From Euclidia mi (taxonomy: Eukaryota > Arthropoda > Insecta > Lepidoptera > Erebidae), in the NCBI GenBank assembly GCA_944739405.2, contig OX123196.2, forward strand, positions 54,288,196 to 54,352,195: a stretch of 64,000 nt of DNA, given 5' to 3'. The translations under genes were made by a program, and so were the position numbers. Of the stretch, positions 10,299 to 21,722 are shown in pieces. Each line of letters opens with the position of its first letter. Within the stretch, counting starts at the first letter, position 1. The notes under the pieces are model-generated. The model was not told the origin of the DNA and did no database searches. It saw only the letters and a list, made by a program, of their open reading frames with translations.

Positions 10299-13200
10299 TC
10301 ACAATGGTTGGTTGTTAGGTTTATTCTTAAGTCGTGATTTGGCAACAGGACCACGTTTCTTTTTAGTGTAAATGTGGATCGGCAGATCTGCAAGAACAGT
10401 GTCCTGAGTATATCGAGGTGCGAGCTTTTGCCTGTTTGGATTTTTGATAGAAACTTGTAGATTCGGTTCATACTCCTTTTCAGGGTCGCGATCTTTATTC
10501 CGGTTCTCAATTAATGTTGTTCGATTATGTAAAGACGGTTCGTTAATAACTTCATATAATTTTATCATTTTCTGGCGATGGTCTTGTACGTATTGTTGAA
10601 GCAAATGGGATGATAAATCTATGTCTAAGGGGTCTCGTGGATCTGTGTGTCCAGTTATTACTTCGATAGGCCTACATTTAGTAAAACTATGTATTGTATT
10701 GTTATATGCCAATATAGCGTAAGTCATCAAATTAACTACGGGTTCACTTGATTTTTTCAATTTTAAAATGCGAAGATGTTCTAATAAGGTTGAGTGTAAT
10801 CGTTCAAGCATACCGTTATCGTTCGGTGTATGGGCGAGGGTCTTATGGTGATGGATCTTATGAACTCTAGTAAACTCTAAGAATAACTGATTTGAGAATT
10901 CAGGCCCATTGTCGGTGACTATTGATAAGGGGACACCGTGATGACTGCAAAATGTTAGAAAGGCTTGCACTACACTAACTGCAGTACCATCTGTAAGATG
11001 ATTCGCTTGGGCATACTTCGAGAATGCATCTATGATGGTAAGATATTTCTCGTTCTGAGCGGTGAATAAATCTAGATGTACTACACTAAATGGCTTGCTA
11101 GGTGGAGGAACAACACAGAATCTCTGTTTAGCTGGGTTTCGGTCGTATTTAGCCTGTCCACAAATTGTACACTCATTTATGTATTTTACTATGTGTTCTT
11201 TCATTTTAGGCCAGTAACACTTATGAGATAACGCGAGGTGATATTCATTAATACCGCGATGGTTCGTCTTTCCCTCGTGATACTTTTGAATGATCTCTTG
11301 CTGGCGTAGATATTCTTTAACGTTCTCTAATTCGGTTTTAGCTAAAATTAAATTCATTGCGGAACTTTTAAATGTACTCTGTATGATAGGTATGTTTCTG
11401 TACATGGCTAAGGGTGGATGTATAATAGGGCCAGTTTTAACCTTGGCGTTCGCGTTTATAACGTCTTCTTCTAGGTTAGAGTCTGATACTTGTATTGATG
11501 TACGAGTGTGAGTTTCGAAGGGTTTAGAGACTGTAGAACGCTTCTTTATGTCATTAACAACTGTGAGACATATCTGACGGCTAAATTTATTGAGAGTTTC
11601 ATCTGTGATTGGTATTTCTAAAATAGGATTCTCTGCACTAGTGTGAGCTGTGAGTGTAGTGGAGTCAGTGACGGATGGGGCTTTTTGGGACGTGTTAACT
11701 ACAACGTAACTTATCTCCTCGTTGTTAATTTCAACGCGAGATAGTGCGTCGGCATTTGTATTACTTTTACCTTGCTTTTATACGACTGTAAAATTATATT
11801 CACTTAATTTTAATCTCTAACGTGTCAATCTTGAGTTAGGCTCCTTTAGATTCATAACCCATTGAAGAGGTAAACCTCTTCGATCTGTTACTATTTTAAA
11901 TTTGCGTCCAAATAGGTAAGGCCGAAAATATTTGGTCGCCCATACTATAGCCAATAATTCTTACTCTATTGTACTATAGTTCATTTCACTAGTATTAAGA
12001 GTTCTAGAGGCATATGCTATTGGCTTGTCCAATCTTGTTGTCCCTTGAGATAATATAGCGCCTATTGCTACGTTCGATGCGTCAGTGGTGAGTATGAAAT
12101 CTTTTGTGAAATCTGGATATTGCAGTATTGGGTCGTTGGTGAGTAATGTTTTACACTTAGAAAAACAATTAACGTAATTTGGATCATTCAATGAAATCTT
12201 TGAACCTTTTTTCAAGCATTGTGTCATGGGTTTTGTGATTTTCGCAGTCTGGTATGAATTTCCTATAATAACCTAAAAGACCTAAGAAGCGTTTTATTTC
12301 TGTTGCAGTTTTAGGAATCGGGAATTTTTGTATTGCAGCAATCTTATCAGGGTTTGGTTTTATTCCATCTTTACTTATTATATGTATGTCCTAGGTGCGG
12401 TCTCGAGTTTTAAAAATTCCGATTTATCCATCTGGATTTTAAAGTTGGACTCGCGGAGTTTTTGGAATACTTTTTCTAAATTTATGATGTGTTCTTGTAA
12501 TGATGTGCTAAATACGATGATATCATCCAGGTAGACCATGCATATGGTGTTCTGGAGGTCCTTAAGGACACTATCCATCACCCTTTGAAAGGTAGATGGA
12601 GAATTTTTAAGTCTCATTGGCATGCGCATAAATTCAAAATGTCCGTGCTCTACGCTAAATGCCGTTTTGGGAATATCGCTGGGATTCATCTCGACTTGAT
12701 AAAACCCACTTGCAAGGTCAAGGGTGGTGAAATAGTAGAGTTTCCAAGTTTATCTAACACGTCATTGATGTTCGGGATTGGATATTTATCATCTAAAGTT
12801 TTTTCGTTTAGTTTCCTAAAGTCTACGACAGTGCGCCACTTAATCTTTCCTGATGCATCAGCTTTCTTGGGAACAACCCAGATTGGGCTACTCCAAGCAG
12901 ATTCTGAAGAGCGAATTATGCCTTGCTCTAGCATTTTGGCTGTCTGGTCCCTAACTTCTTGCCTATGTACAAATGGATATCTATAAGTTTTGGTGTAAAC
13001 TGGTATCTCATCTGTCGTGCGGATGCTGTGTTTTATTCTATTCGTAAAGGTAAGTGGTTCTCCTTCAATGTAAAATACGTCAGCATACTAGGATACTAAT
13101 TTTGCTAAGTTAATACGCTCTTTGGGATTTAAATGATCCGTGCGCAGGCGAGATAGAACTTGTTTTACGCTAGACGGAGATATGGGTTGCGTACGCATGC

Positions 13201-13786
13201 ACTCGATATTAAAGATTTCTGCACTAACAGGTTTGTCCATGGAGAAAATTATATCATTCGGCGTCGGGTTATAAATTTCTATATAAGCTCGGTTATTATG
13301 AACACTAGTTATATACATATTAATACGGCAGTTTGATATAAATTGCTGGGGATCGAACGCATCACCGTCATGAAAGTTAACAGGCATTCTAACAATTTTA
13401 GATGAATTTGCAGGAATAATGTCTTCATAAAGATTACAGTTACGGGAGTTATACATAGCTATGGGATTCACTGCATTTTTCGTTACTAATTTATTGTTCT
13501 TTAAATCAATATTGGACTCCCATTTATTTAATAAATCAAGACCGATCAAACCATCAAAATATTCGTGAAATTTATAAATGTAAAAGGTTACGTCATTACG
13601 ATCATTGATTTCCTGAAAACAAGGTAAGTTAATAGAGTAATCATTTCGTGTAGTAGCATGCACATTGGTAACCTCAAAGGGATCGTAATTTCAAGGTAAA
13701 TGCGGATAATATTTTGCTACAGCTTCAGGGCTAATGAAAGATTGGTTTGCACCAGTATCTATAAGAAGTTTCAGCGGGGGTAAGTA
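10299..13786 (-). pseudogene. pol of errantivirus-like element: protease, RT, RNase H, integrase
   Basis: Aspartic protease: LLIDTGANQSF at about 13775-13740, interrupted soon after by an in-frame TGA near 13694. RT: the amino part (12934-12686) has WVVPKKADASGKIKWR and VVDFRKLNEKT; a frameshift near 12700 leads to the part with MVYLDDIIVF (catalytic YLDD, about 12540), followed by two compensating small indels near 12395. RNase H: TTDASNVAIGA at about 12100, then YSTIE and an in-frame TAA at about 11961. Integrase: one open frame of 368 codons (11405-10299) with an HHCC zinc finger (HRGINEYH ... CTICGQ), and the catalytic D, D and E in VVHLDLF, VTDNGPEF and NGMLERLH. The integrase frame extends past the start of env. 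The integrase being open while the upstream enzymes are broken is notable. Confidence 0.9.
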
Positions 13787-13819
13787 CAGGTAAGTACCGC
13801 TGAATTTGTAAATTAATTT

Positions 13820-15136
13820 CTATTTAAATTCGCTTAATTTCGGGCCTATCTGAATTTTTTTAATGTCACAAGATGAATCTTCCTCAGAAGGAGCTTCGCC
13901 GGATGCTGAAAAGTACATTTCTGGGTAAGTAGTAGTCATGTGCTGTGTCATGTCATCGTTTTCACCCGTGTATCCAGTCTGGTCGTAATAGTCATAAGCA
14001 TAGTTGTCAGGGTAGGCTTCATAGTAAGGTTCGTAATAGTAACTACTGTCATAGCACTCATTGAAGTCCATCTCCCTAGATTTGAGATAATTGGTTGGTG
14101 GTGGGTTTCCAAATTTAGACCAATCGTGCCCGCGTATTGGCATTGGTTTAGGAACGAAATGAGACACGCCGCTCATTGGCTTGGGTGTATCATTCGTATT
14201 ATTAATTCTAGGTGGGGGCATTCTAAATGTATTATTCTGAGGGTTGGCATTAAAAGCACTTTGAGGGTTGTAATTTGGTGGTCGCGCATTGAACATTTGG
14301 TGAGTACGAGATGGACCTCGGTACTGTAAAGTTTGAGGTGACGAGTTAAAATTTGGTCTCCAAATTTGTGGAGGGCGAACTGGCATCATCATCATGTTAT
14401 GGTTAGAACGTGAGGACCCTGGCATGTTAAACGCGTATGATTTTTGAAGCGGTGAATTATTGAATGAAGCTGAGGGCGTATTAACTAATGGTTTAAAAGA
14501 ATGAGCTGAATGTTTCTTTTCAGATACGTTAAAGGTTTCATTCCGTTGCTGGAGATATAAAGTATTAAACTCTTCCTGTACATATTCTAGCGCCTTTTCT
14601 ATAGTATCTGGGCGCATGAACCTAATGCGTGAACCTAACGGGTCCTTACGTCCGCGTACGTATCCTTGTAGGGTCAGTTTTTTATAAAGGTCACGTTTAG
14701 AGTCGATAGTCGTTTGTACTGTCTCATGTAAGGTCACATAGGTCATAATAGTGCTAAACAAATTCTGGCACTTCTCATAATATTCCTGAGGTGAATTTAA
14801 ACCCTGTGTTAACAATGCCAAATCCTTATAAAGTGAGGTTTCATCGCGCTGATCTGCAAAATTATTGACCAAAGCACTACGTATACCACTCCAATTTTCC
14901 TGGATTCCATTTGAGTTAATTAATCGCGCCGCGGGACCAGTGATTTTGTTTAAAATTCCGTTAATCAAATTTAAATTTGTAAGTTCGTAACCAGGCAATG
15001 TATTAACATACTGTATGACCAGTTGATCGCAAAGCTTAATAAATCTTGTTAAGACATTCGGGTTCCCGTCAAATTCCGGGACAATGCGTAAAGCCTTGTA
15101 GATTTCATCTATTGAAGGCGTTGTAGGTACTGCCAT
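13820..15136 (-). CDS. gag of errantivirus-like element, open
   Basis: Structural capsid polyprotein of the retroelement. The frame is open from 15289, but I choose the ATG at 15136 (MAVPTTPSIDEIYKALR) because the capsid-like domain starts right after it. That gives about 438 residues. Conserved-looking helical blocks include FDGNPNVLTRFIKLC and YEKCQNLFSTIMTYV. The C-terminal third is rich in N, P, M and Y (low complexity). No zinc knuckle is present, as is usual in this clade. It ends at TAG, and the protease continues in the same reading frame, with only this stop between them. The open frame suggests fewer disabling changes than in pol and env. Confidence 0.88.
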   Translation of the reverse strand: MAVPTTPSIDEIYKALRIVPEFDGNPNVLTRFIKLCDQLVIQYVNTLPGYELTNLNLINGILNKITGPAARLINSNGIQENWSGIRSALVNNFADQRDETSLYKDLALLTQGLNSPQEYYEKCQNLFSTIMTYVTLHETVQTTIDSKRDLYKKLTLQGYVRGRKDPLGSRIRFMRPDTIEKALEYVQEEFNTLYLQQRNETFNVSEKKHSAHSFKPLVNTPSASFNNSPLQKSYAFNMPGSSRSNHNMMMMPVRPPQIWRPNFNSSPQTLQYRGPSRTHQMFNARPPNYNPQSAFNANPQNNTFRMPPPRINNTNDTPKPMSGVSHFVPKPMPIRGHDWSKFGNPPPTNYLKSREMDFNECYDSSYYYEPYYEAYPDNYAYDYYDQTGYTGENDDMTQHMTTTYPEMYFSASGEAPSEEDSSCDIKKIQIGPKLSEFK

Positions 15137-15470
15137 TTCGTCAGAAAAAGATAAATCCGAATCACTAATATCTCTATTTAAATCTAATTGATCTAATCTA
15201 GAATTTCTTATCCTAGGATTCCGCGATTGCCTGGGATGGAAAATCTTGGAAAATTTAGGATACACGTAAAAATAAGGAAAGCAACTCAAGAACTATTCTA
15301 GGGTACTTACATATGCATCTTAGAATGGTCTCTCTGCGGTATCGATGTCTGGATACACCTCTTCTGTAGCTCGTTGGTAGATTCAAGATACTCGGGTCGC
15401 TGCTTGGGCGACACGCGAACGCGGATATCGATGTGAGATGTCCCTAAGATTCGCGAACCGGCCCGCGAGT
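15137..15470 (-). other. 5' leader of errantivirus-like element
   Basis: Sequence between the PBS and gag start. It is open in the gag frame from 15289, but has no conserved protein features. Confidence 0.6.
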
Positions 15471-15488
15471 ATCCTACCGACTGCGCCA
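15471..15488 (-). other. Primer-binding site, tRNA-Ser type
   Basis: On the plus strand ATCCTACCGACTGCGCCA reads like the 3' acceptor end of a serine tRNA including CCA. Its complement lies directly after the 5' LTR in the sense direction, as required to prime minus-strand DNA synthesis. Assignment to Ser is from knowledge of tRNA 3' ends, not from a search. Confidence 0.8.
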
Positions 15489-15843
15489 ATTACGTCGACT
15501 GCTGACGGAGGTTGCAAAAAAAACCGATTTCCAAATAAGATTTTATTAAAATAATGAATTACAGAGACATTTTCTAAGTCTAATTATTACAACTAAAAGA
15601 GATGTCTATTGGTCAATGTTAGAACCAAAAGTGCCAAAGGTATTCCTATAATTAAATTACATTAACAACGGAAATGATTGCGAAATCTAACTAGAATGAT
15701 TGACAATGACGTCGATGCTGAATCGGCGCCTCGTGTCTTCGTGCTGTTGCAATACGCAGTTAACGATGTCGCGTAGTCAGCAATCTGCCTATTACTCCGT
15801 AGTGGTATAGTCAGCGATCCGCCTGCTACACCGTAGCGTAACA
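15488..15843 (-). repeat. 5' LTR of errantivirus-like element
   Basis: 356 bp, carrying an extra segment (GACGTCGAT region at about 15708-15717) relative to the other LTR. It should contain the promoter and transcription start; no TATA box was assigned. Confidence 0.9.
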
Positions 15844-15847
15844 CGCT

Positions 15848-16228
15848 TTTATAAATGCACGTAAAAACAAAAAATAAATTATGGATCGTTCAAGTTGTTT
15901 CTATTTCTGGGCTGAAGTGTAAACTATGTGCTTTTAATTATAATATTTGATTGTAAAAGCGTGGGGCGCTGGAACAGGAAAGACTTTAATGTCAACAAAT
16001 ACTAATACTACCTTCCTGGCGGAAGTTGCATGAGGTCGCACAAGACCATAGCGTTTATGCCGTCAAAGGGTTACCAAAGGGAACTAAAGATATCTCGTCC
16101 ACGAACAAGAACTCTACATTTTGCCACTGTTGATGCTTTACCCTTATGTACTTAATTTCCTGAAAGAAGAGGCGTTAAAAATGTCGGTGAATGTCGTCTT
16201 CCTCATAAGTCAAAAGCGTATTAAAAAC
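15848..16228. other. Intergenic
   Basis: No feature recognised. Confidence 0.4.
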
Positions 16229-16541
16229 ATAGTTATTTTGAAATCACAGACACTTCAATTTTATTTATATGTATAGATGAGTGGAAGAAGAAAACAGCGC
16301 CACCTACTGGGTCAAATTGTGGCCTAAAAAGTCCTCAACCTTCCAGTGAAAGTCTCATTTGAATCGGTTCAGCCATTCCAGAGATTACCCCGGACAAACA
16401 GAAAGTCAGACAGACAGACATAAACGTTTAAAAGGGTTGTTTTGGACTTAGAATTGTGTAACTAACTATATGTACTTGAAAAAAACATAGTTATTTTTAA
16501 ATCACAGACACACACTTAAATTTTATTTATATGTATAGATA
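16229..16541. repeat. Pair of about 50-bp direct repeats flanking a repeat fragment
   Basis: The segments 16229-16279 and 16486-16541 share ACATAGTTATTTT, AAATCACAGACAC and TTTTATTTATATGTATAGAT. The 206 bp between them contain AATCGGTTCAGCCATTCCAGAG and CAGACAGACAGACA, typical of the ends of arthropod non-autonomous repeats. Confidence 0.7.
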
Positions 16542-16548
16542 TAACCTT

Positions 16549-16790
16549 AAAACCTGATCGTGTTCCAAGTCCATTACATGGCCTTTCTCACAAGTGCAAA
16601 CACGACTATGATATGATATTCCATCATGTAATGCCAGTGCCTATCTTCCGGCTTAGTCATCAGACTTTGAAACCTCATCGTGGTCAAAGTTCATTACAAG
16701 ACTTTTCTAAGAAATCCAAAACAGCTATGATACGATTTTCTATCATGAAGTTCCAGTTCATGTCTTCCGGCTCCATCATCAGATCAGTTT
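16549..16790. repeat. Two tandem copies of a 121-bp unit
   Basis: Units 16549-16668 and 16669-16790 share AACCT-ATCGTG, TTCATTACA, CTATGATA, TCTTCCGGCT and CATCATCAGA blocks at roughly 70-75 percent identity by eye. The sequence style recurs in Lepidoptera, but I cannot assign it to a named element. Confidence 0.7.
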
Positions 16791-17730
16791 AACAGTACCA
16801 TATTATTGAATTGTCATCAGAACTACATACAGCTGCCAATTTTCATTACGCTACGACGCTTGGAAGATGGTTAAATTAGTTAGCTTAGATTCCATTACAT
16901 AGTTAGTTACATACACGACGACCTAATAAAAGCGTGTTAACAAGTAGCTTAGCTTGATTTCTTGTTATACTGATGTAGTTTCATGACACGAAAACAAAAA
17001 GAAACTGTACATTTCATACCATAATATAATACCGACTAGCTGCTAAACGACCTCTCCGAGGCACGGAATGTTTTGACTTTCTGTGCCAGATCAAATTAAT
17101 GTCTGTTAATCAGATTGATGATGATTGATGTCAAAAGTTTTCGCGAATCGATATATCATAATCGTCGCCACTTGCAATATTTTTTCTACTTTAAATATAA
17201 TAACAACTTTCTAATTGTACATAGCTATGATAAGCTATGTATAGTTGCTGGTTGTTATATGCTTTGAGTAACCTATTACACAATGAACAATCAGCTCAGT
17301 ACAATCCTGCCTTAGCAAAGAATCCTCTACAACAAAAGGAAGCATTGCTTAAGACTCCCAAGATTTCTAGTTACGGCGTTAAGCCTTCTTGTAGAAAACA
17401 TCTAATAAAAAACCACAGTCACTACAATGCTTAGTGTTCGAAGTTTGTTTTTAAAGCTATAACCCAGGCTCTTGTATATTATCCAACAAAATATACTCCC
17501 AGTCTCAATAATTTGTAGATCACCCAATATATTGTCCCGTGTGGACATCGAACTCGTAACTCTCAGCATTGTTAATTGACCTCGCCATTTGTCGCTTGCT
17601 AATATGCGTGCACTCAAAACTTGGGTTACGGTTGTGATGACCATGATGTTTGGGGGTGTGCAAGTGGTTCTGATCCCTATACCATAAACAGGTGGCCCTA
17701 TGCATTTTTTTGCCAGGCCGACCACCATTA
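16791..17730. other. Intergenic
   Basis: No gene seen. A 9-bp inverted repeat lies at about 17218-17241 (TACATAGCT / AGCTATGTA). Confidence 0.4.
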
Positions 17731-17734
17731 TTCT

Positions 17735-18033
17735 TTTTTTTATGTTAATAGGCGGCAAACGAGCAGACGGATTGCCTGATGGTAAGCAGCTACCGCCGCC
17801 CATGGACACAAGCAACACCACAGGAGTCACAAGTGCGTTGCCGCCCCTTGGGGTTGGGAAAAGGGATAGAATGTGGAGTGGGATGAGGGAGAAGGAATAG
17901 GGGATAGGGCCTCCGGCACTCTCACTCACCGAACGAAACGCTACAGTTTTGGTACTGTTACTTTACGTCGATTTTCTGTGAGAGGGTCGAGCCGGCCCAT
18001 TCATGCTGAAGTCAGCAAAGCTCTACTACCTTG
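17735..18033 (-). mobile_element. Interspersed retroelement copy 1 (GGCGGCAAACG type)
   Basis: Shares about 290 bp with 21405-21722, including CGCCGCCCATGGACACAAGC and GGCCTCCGGCACTCTCACTC. On the minus strand it ends in an A-rich run (the plus strand begins with a T tract), which points to a retrotransposed, SINE-like or LINE-tail origin. ORFs in it are not conserved between copies. Confidence 0.75.
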
Positions 18034-19070
18034 ATTCAATTAGATATTGCAAAAATACATAGGCTTAAAATAAAACATCTCATTATTAAATACAAGTAGA
18101 AACAAAGACCTAAGAGACTATGTAACAGAATCTAAAACTTAAAAATTCAAATATAAACCAATTCGATCCAACCAATTTCAAACCTAGAAGCATGCAGAAT
18201 CTATAGGCAAGGCGCAGCGTAACACAGGAACAATGTCCTTTATTTATAGCCGAGCCGGCACGCCAGTGTTGCCAACTTCTACTAAATGAACCCCTCATCA
18301 TATCATTGTTGGAATTTACTCGCGTGTAAGTCACGTACGGTGCACGAAGGGAGTAAAGAGAAGTAACAATATAGATTTTTCATAACGTCTCGCCTTGACG
18401 GGCTCGTTTATTATTTGCAACTGGCTGTCTGTCTTGACGAATTCATCACGTCATATTTTCGGCGTGTTTGAATTTAAACGCGTGTTTGTGTTTTAAATTG
18501 TTTTAAGAAAGAAACATTTTTATTCTCAGAAATTAACAGACGTTTAGTTTACTTAGACTTTGTGCTCAATAGAAATATAAGCATAAGTCGCTTGGAAAAC
18601 AATTTCTAGACTGCTTTTTACCGCGATAACCGAATCCACGCGGGCAGTGCCACGGACGAAGACAAGTTCAGAAATAAATACTCTCCATTTCCTTCGTTCC
18701 TATTTCGGTAAAAAAATATCTGGTAAAACGCAAACTTTAAACTAGTAGAAATAAAACTGAAACCACCGACAGGCCTGCTCATATCAGCGTATGATGACGT
18801 CCTAAGTCATCGCTTCAAGTAATTTGACACCTCCTTTTTACGTCACTTCAGTAATTCAAGAGTTCATTACGTCACAAGCGACACATTCCAAGCGATGCGT
18901 GATTGATGAAATGAAATTCACTCGGATATGCCACCGTCTGCAGGAATGCGTAAATGAAAAACAAATTGAAGGTGCCTGAGTTTTTATGAGTTTCTTGGGA
19001 TTTATATACAAGAGTGTTTTTCAAGATTTGTGATTTGTACACGTGCCTACCTATTAATATATATAGTTAA
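18034..19070. other. Intergenic
   Basis: No gene seen. GC-rich islands at 18620-18660 resemble a repeat tail. Confidence 0.4.
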
Positions 19071-19390
19071 CAGCAGCGGTAGCCTAGTGGAGAGGCCGAC
19101 GGACTGCCACGCAGAGTGTTTCGGGTTCGACGTTTCGGCGCGCGCCTTACATATGACTTTTAAAAGTGATGTGCGTATTAAATTGTTAATTATCGCTTGC
19201 TAAACGGTGAAGGAAAACATCGTGAGGAAACCTGCATGTCTGAGAGTTCTCCTTAATGTTCTCGAAAGACATGTGAAGTCTGCCAACCCACATTTGGCGG
19301 TGGACTATGGCCTTACCCTTCCCATAGTGAGAAAAGGCCCAAGTTCAAAAGTGGGTCAATGTCAGTCCAGATAAACGATGAATTACTTAT
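19071..19390 (+). mobile_element. tRNA-headed SINE, best-preserved copy of its family
   Basis: The head GCGGTAGCCTAGTGGAGAGG and a B-box-like TCGGGTTCGACG are followed by a body with AAACGGTGAAGGAAAACATC and GTGAGGAAACCTGCATGTCT. The same body occurs at 2318-2590 and 58240-58440. There is no open reading frame. Confidence 0.85.
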
Positions 19391-20886
19391 TGCCCCGACA
19401 CCAATGTTTCAGCATGGTTTACATCACCGTGGTCACAGATAGACGAACTCAAAATTACGAGTACAAGTATACTTATACCAAAAGTGCAAGATTAAGTAGT
19501 TAATTCAGAAGAACTCCGCCACTCTACCGGCGACTTAAGATAGAGACAGTCAATGAGAAAAATAAGGGGTATAGAATAGGACATAAGACATCCTGCATCA
19601 GAGAGCGATACTGTGGCAAAACGCCAATCGGCTTAAATTTTACCAGAAGGTAGCTAAGACCGCACATTCTTTTTTCAATTAACTGGTTCTGCCTATTTGA
19701 ATTTCAGTTACTCCTTTCTTAGGGCACTCTTACGATCACCAAGGAATAAACCGGTATGCTTAATTTGAGCCCAGTAGTTAAAGCTGACCTTGTCTGCACT
19801 GACAGTCATTAGCACAAGTATTTTATACATACAGATTGTATTGAAAGTACTTTATCAAAATATATGATCCTAATGCCTCGTAATTACAAATTCTACGAGT
19901 GAGTTTTGAAAGAACAACTCGTTAAACATATAATGATGCTTTGGAACAAGCAATAGGCTGTGTATAGAAAGTTTTCTTGTAAAGTTCGCGATGGAGAATG
20001 TAAGAACAATACGGTATCGAATAATGATGTAAATTTTCTCGTATTTTTGTAACGTAGTATTGGGAAGAATGTGGATCTTGATGTTTGATGTTTTGATGTT
20101 AAATTGGACGTGAACTGAGGAAAATGTTTATTTAAAAATTTGTCAGAACTGACGCAATTTAAATAATGACAAAATGTTATCTAACCTATCCGTTAAAAAC
20201 ACGCTACATAATAGTTTGCGAGAAAGCCGTATAAAAATAACAATTATAATTTTATATTTTTAAAGTTAGGAAAAGCAAGATAAATTATGAATCTCTCTGC
20301 GTTTGTTTTGCCTGAAAGTTTAAATGTCAAGCAAGCCTAACCTAACGGATCAAATTGTGAATCTGGAACACTTAGGAATCCACTCTAACACCAACACTCA
20401 TTTCATCAAAACTAGTCCAGCTGTTGACGTGATTCTCAAAATGAAAAGAAACGCTTTAATATAGAAACAAATCTTTAAGAGAGCAAGTAAATATTAAAAA
20501 AAAATATATATAATAATATTACTATAACTACATAGCCGCCTTGTAAATTATTAATATCCAAATATTTTATTTAAAGGTCAAAATTAAATGTGACTTTATT
20601 ACTTTGAAAGGCCAATTGGTCTCGTCGTCCGTAACCTTATTAGGTTTAATTGAAAATACTATTTGCTTGTACTAGAAATTATAATTATAATTTTAAGTAT
20701 AACGTAATTTTATAAATTAAGTTAGGTAATTTTGAATAGTACTTTTTTATTTTCGAGTAGTATTTTTTATAAGAGGAATATTCTGTGATCTAAGTACATT
20801 TTTAAGTAAAATGACAATGCTGATGCAAAAAATGGCCTTTTAACAAGAATTCGTATTCATGTCATGAGGCTTTTTTAGATAGTAAA
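19391..20886. other. Intergenic, AT-rich
   Basis: No coding region or recognised repeat. Confidence 0.4.
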
Positions 20887-21239
20887 CTAGACTATGCCCG
20901 CAGCTTCACCCGCACATTTCATTTTAATTTAAAAAAATAACGATATTCCCAACTCCTCCTAAGGGTTTTATCAGACAGAGAGGGGTCACGCGGTCAAGCG
21001 TTCAAGCGATCAGTTTTGCGTTCTTTGTGTTATATTACGTTACATAGCGTCCTATCAGACAGAGAGCGGTCACGCGGTCTATGTAACGTAAAATAACACA
21101 TAGAACGCAAAACTGACCGCATAACCGCTTGACCGCGTGACCGCTCACTGTCTGATGGAACCCTTAGTGCCACCTCTACTTAGCCAGTTTTGGCTCTGAG
21201 TTGTCTGTCAGTCAATCAGTAACGCAAGAATTTTATAGA
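20887..21239 (-). mobile_element. Non-autonomous Helitron-like element with nested MITE
   Basis: Read on the minus strand, it begins TCTATAAAATTCTTGCG (TC at 21239-21238, preceded by A) and ends with a hairpin-capable GC-rich piece (GGGTGAAGCTGCGGGC) and CTAG at 20890-20887, followed by T. Insertion between A and T with 5'-TC and 3'-CTAG ends is the Helitron rule. The foldback element 20962-21164 lies inside. Confidence 0.65.
20962..21164. mobile_element. 203-bp foldback MITE, TA target site
   Basis: Arms of about 86 bp (20962-21047 and 21079-21164) are inverted repeats at about 86 percent identity, starting AGGGTTYYATCAGACAG. A TA flanks each side (20960-20961, 21165-21166). The 31-bp loop repeats the tip of the left arm in direct orientation (TATCAGACAGAGAG then GGTCACGCGGT). 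There is no coding capacity. The TA duplication suggests the Tc1/mariner superfamily, but that is only suggestive. Confidence 0.85.
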
Positions 21240-21404
21240 TGTATACATATTTATAAACCGAACATTAGAACTCACACATTATGTTCATCAAATAAAGACA
21301 GATTGATCGATTGACGGGTCTATGTAACGATACAGTATCGTTATCGTTTAACGTGAAGGTAAAAAAGAGAAAACCAAAAATAACTGATAAGATAGACTAA
21401 AACT

Positions 21405-21722
21405 GTTTTTTTTTTACAGTAAATAGGCGGCAAACGTGTAGACGGATCACCTGATGGTAAGGATTTACCGCCGCCCATGGACACAAGCAACACCACAGGA
21501 GTCACAAGTGCGTTGCCGCCCCTTTGGGTCGGGAAAAGGGATAGGATGAGGAGTGAGATGAGGGAGAAGGAATAGGGGATAGGGCCTCCGGCACTCTCAC
21601 TCACCGAAGGAAACGCAACAGTTTAAGTACTGTCATTTTACGTCGCTTTTCTGTGAGAGGGTAGTACTTCTCCGGTCGAGCCGGCCCATTCATGCTGAAA
21701 TCAGCAAGGCTGTACTACCTGT
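21405..21722 (-). mobile_element. Interspersed retroelement copy 2 (GGCGGCAAACG type)
   Basis: Second copy of the repeat at 17735-18033, same orientation, with T tract on the left. It retains a short segment (TAGTACTTCTCCGG) absent from copy 1. Confidence 0.75.

Larger units (their letters stand above)
8298..15847 (-). mobile_element. Errantivirus-like LTR retroelement (Gypsy group with env)
   Basis: A full-length insect endogenous-retrovirus-type element in reverse orientation. Two near-identical LTRs (8302-8649 and 15488-15843) bound it, and the 4-bp duplication CGCT flanks both sides (8298-8301 and 15844-15847). In the sense direction the order is LTR, primer-binding site, gag, protease, RT, RNase H, integrase, env, polypurine tract, LTR. 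The order, the 4-bp TSD, the tRNA-Ser-type PBS and the env with a basic cleavage site all match lepidopteran and dipteran errantiviruses. Gag and integrase remain open; protease, RT/RNase H and env carry nonsense or frameshift changes. This copy cannot make a full Pol or Env without suppression. The LTRs differ by scattered substitutions and one indel of about 8 bp, which suggests a moderately old insertion. Confidence 0.93.

Noticed and set aside
10064..10510. 148-codon ORF on the minus strand read as a separate protein
   Set aside because: Its upper part is the integrase C-terminal region read in another frame; only the last part, below 10297, is env.
13940..14329. 129-codon ORF on the plus strand
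   Set aside because: It lies antisense to the open gag frame and has no family features; a shadow of the low-complexity gag tail.
17402..17929. 175-codon minus-strand ORF
   Set aside because: It runs through the interspersed repeat and non-repeat sequence, and the matching ORF in the other repeat copy (21341-21604) diverges outside the repeat.
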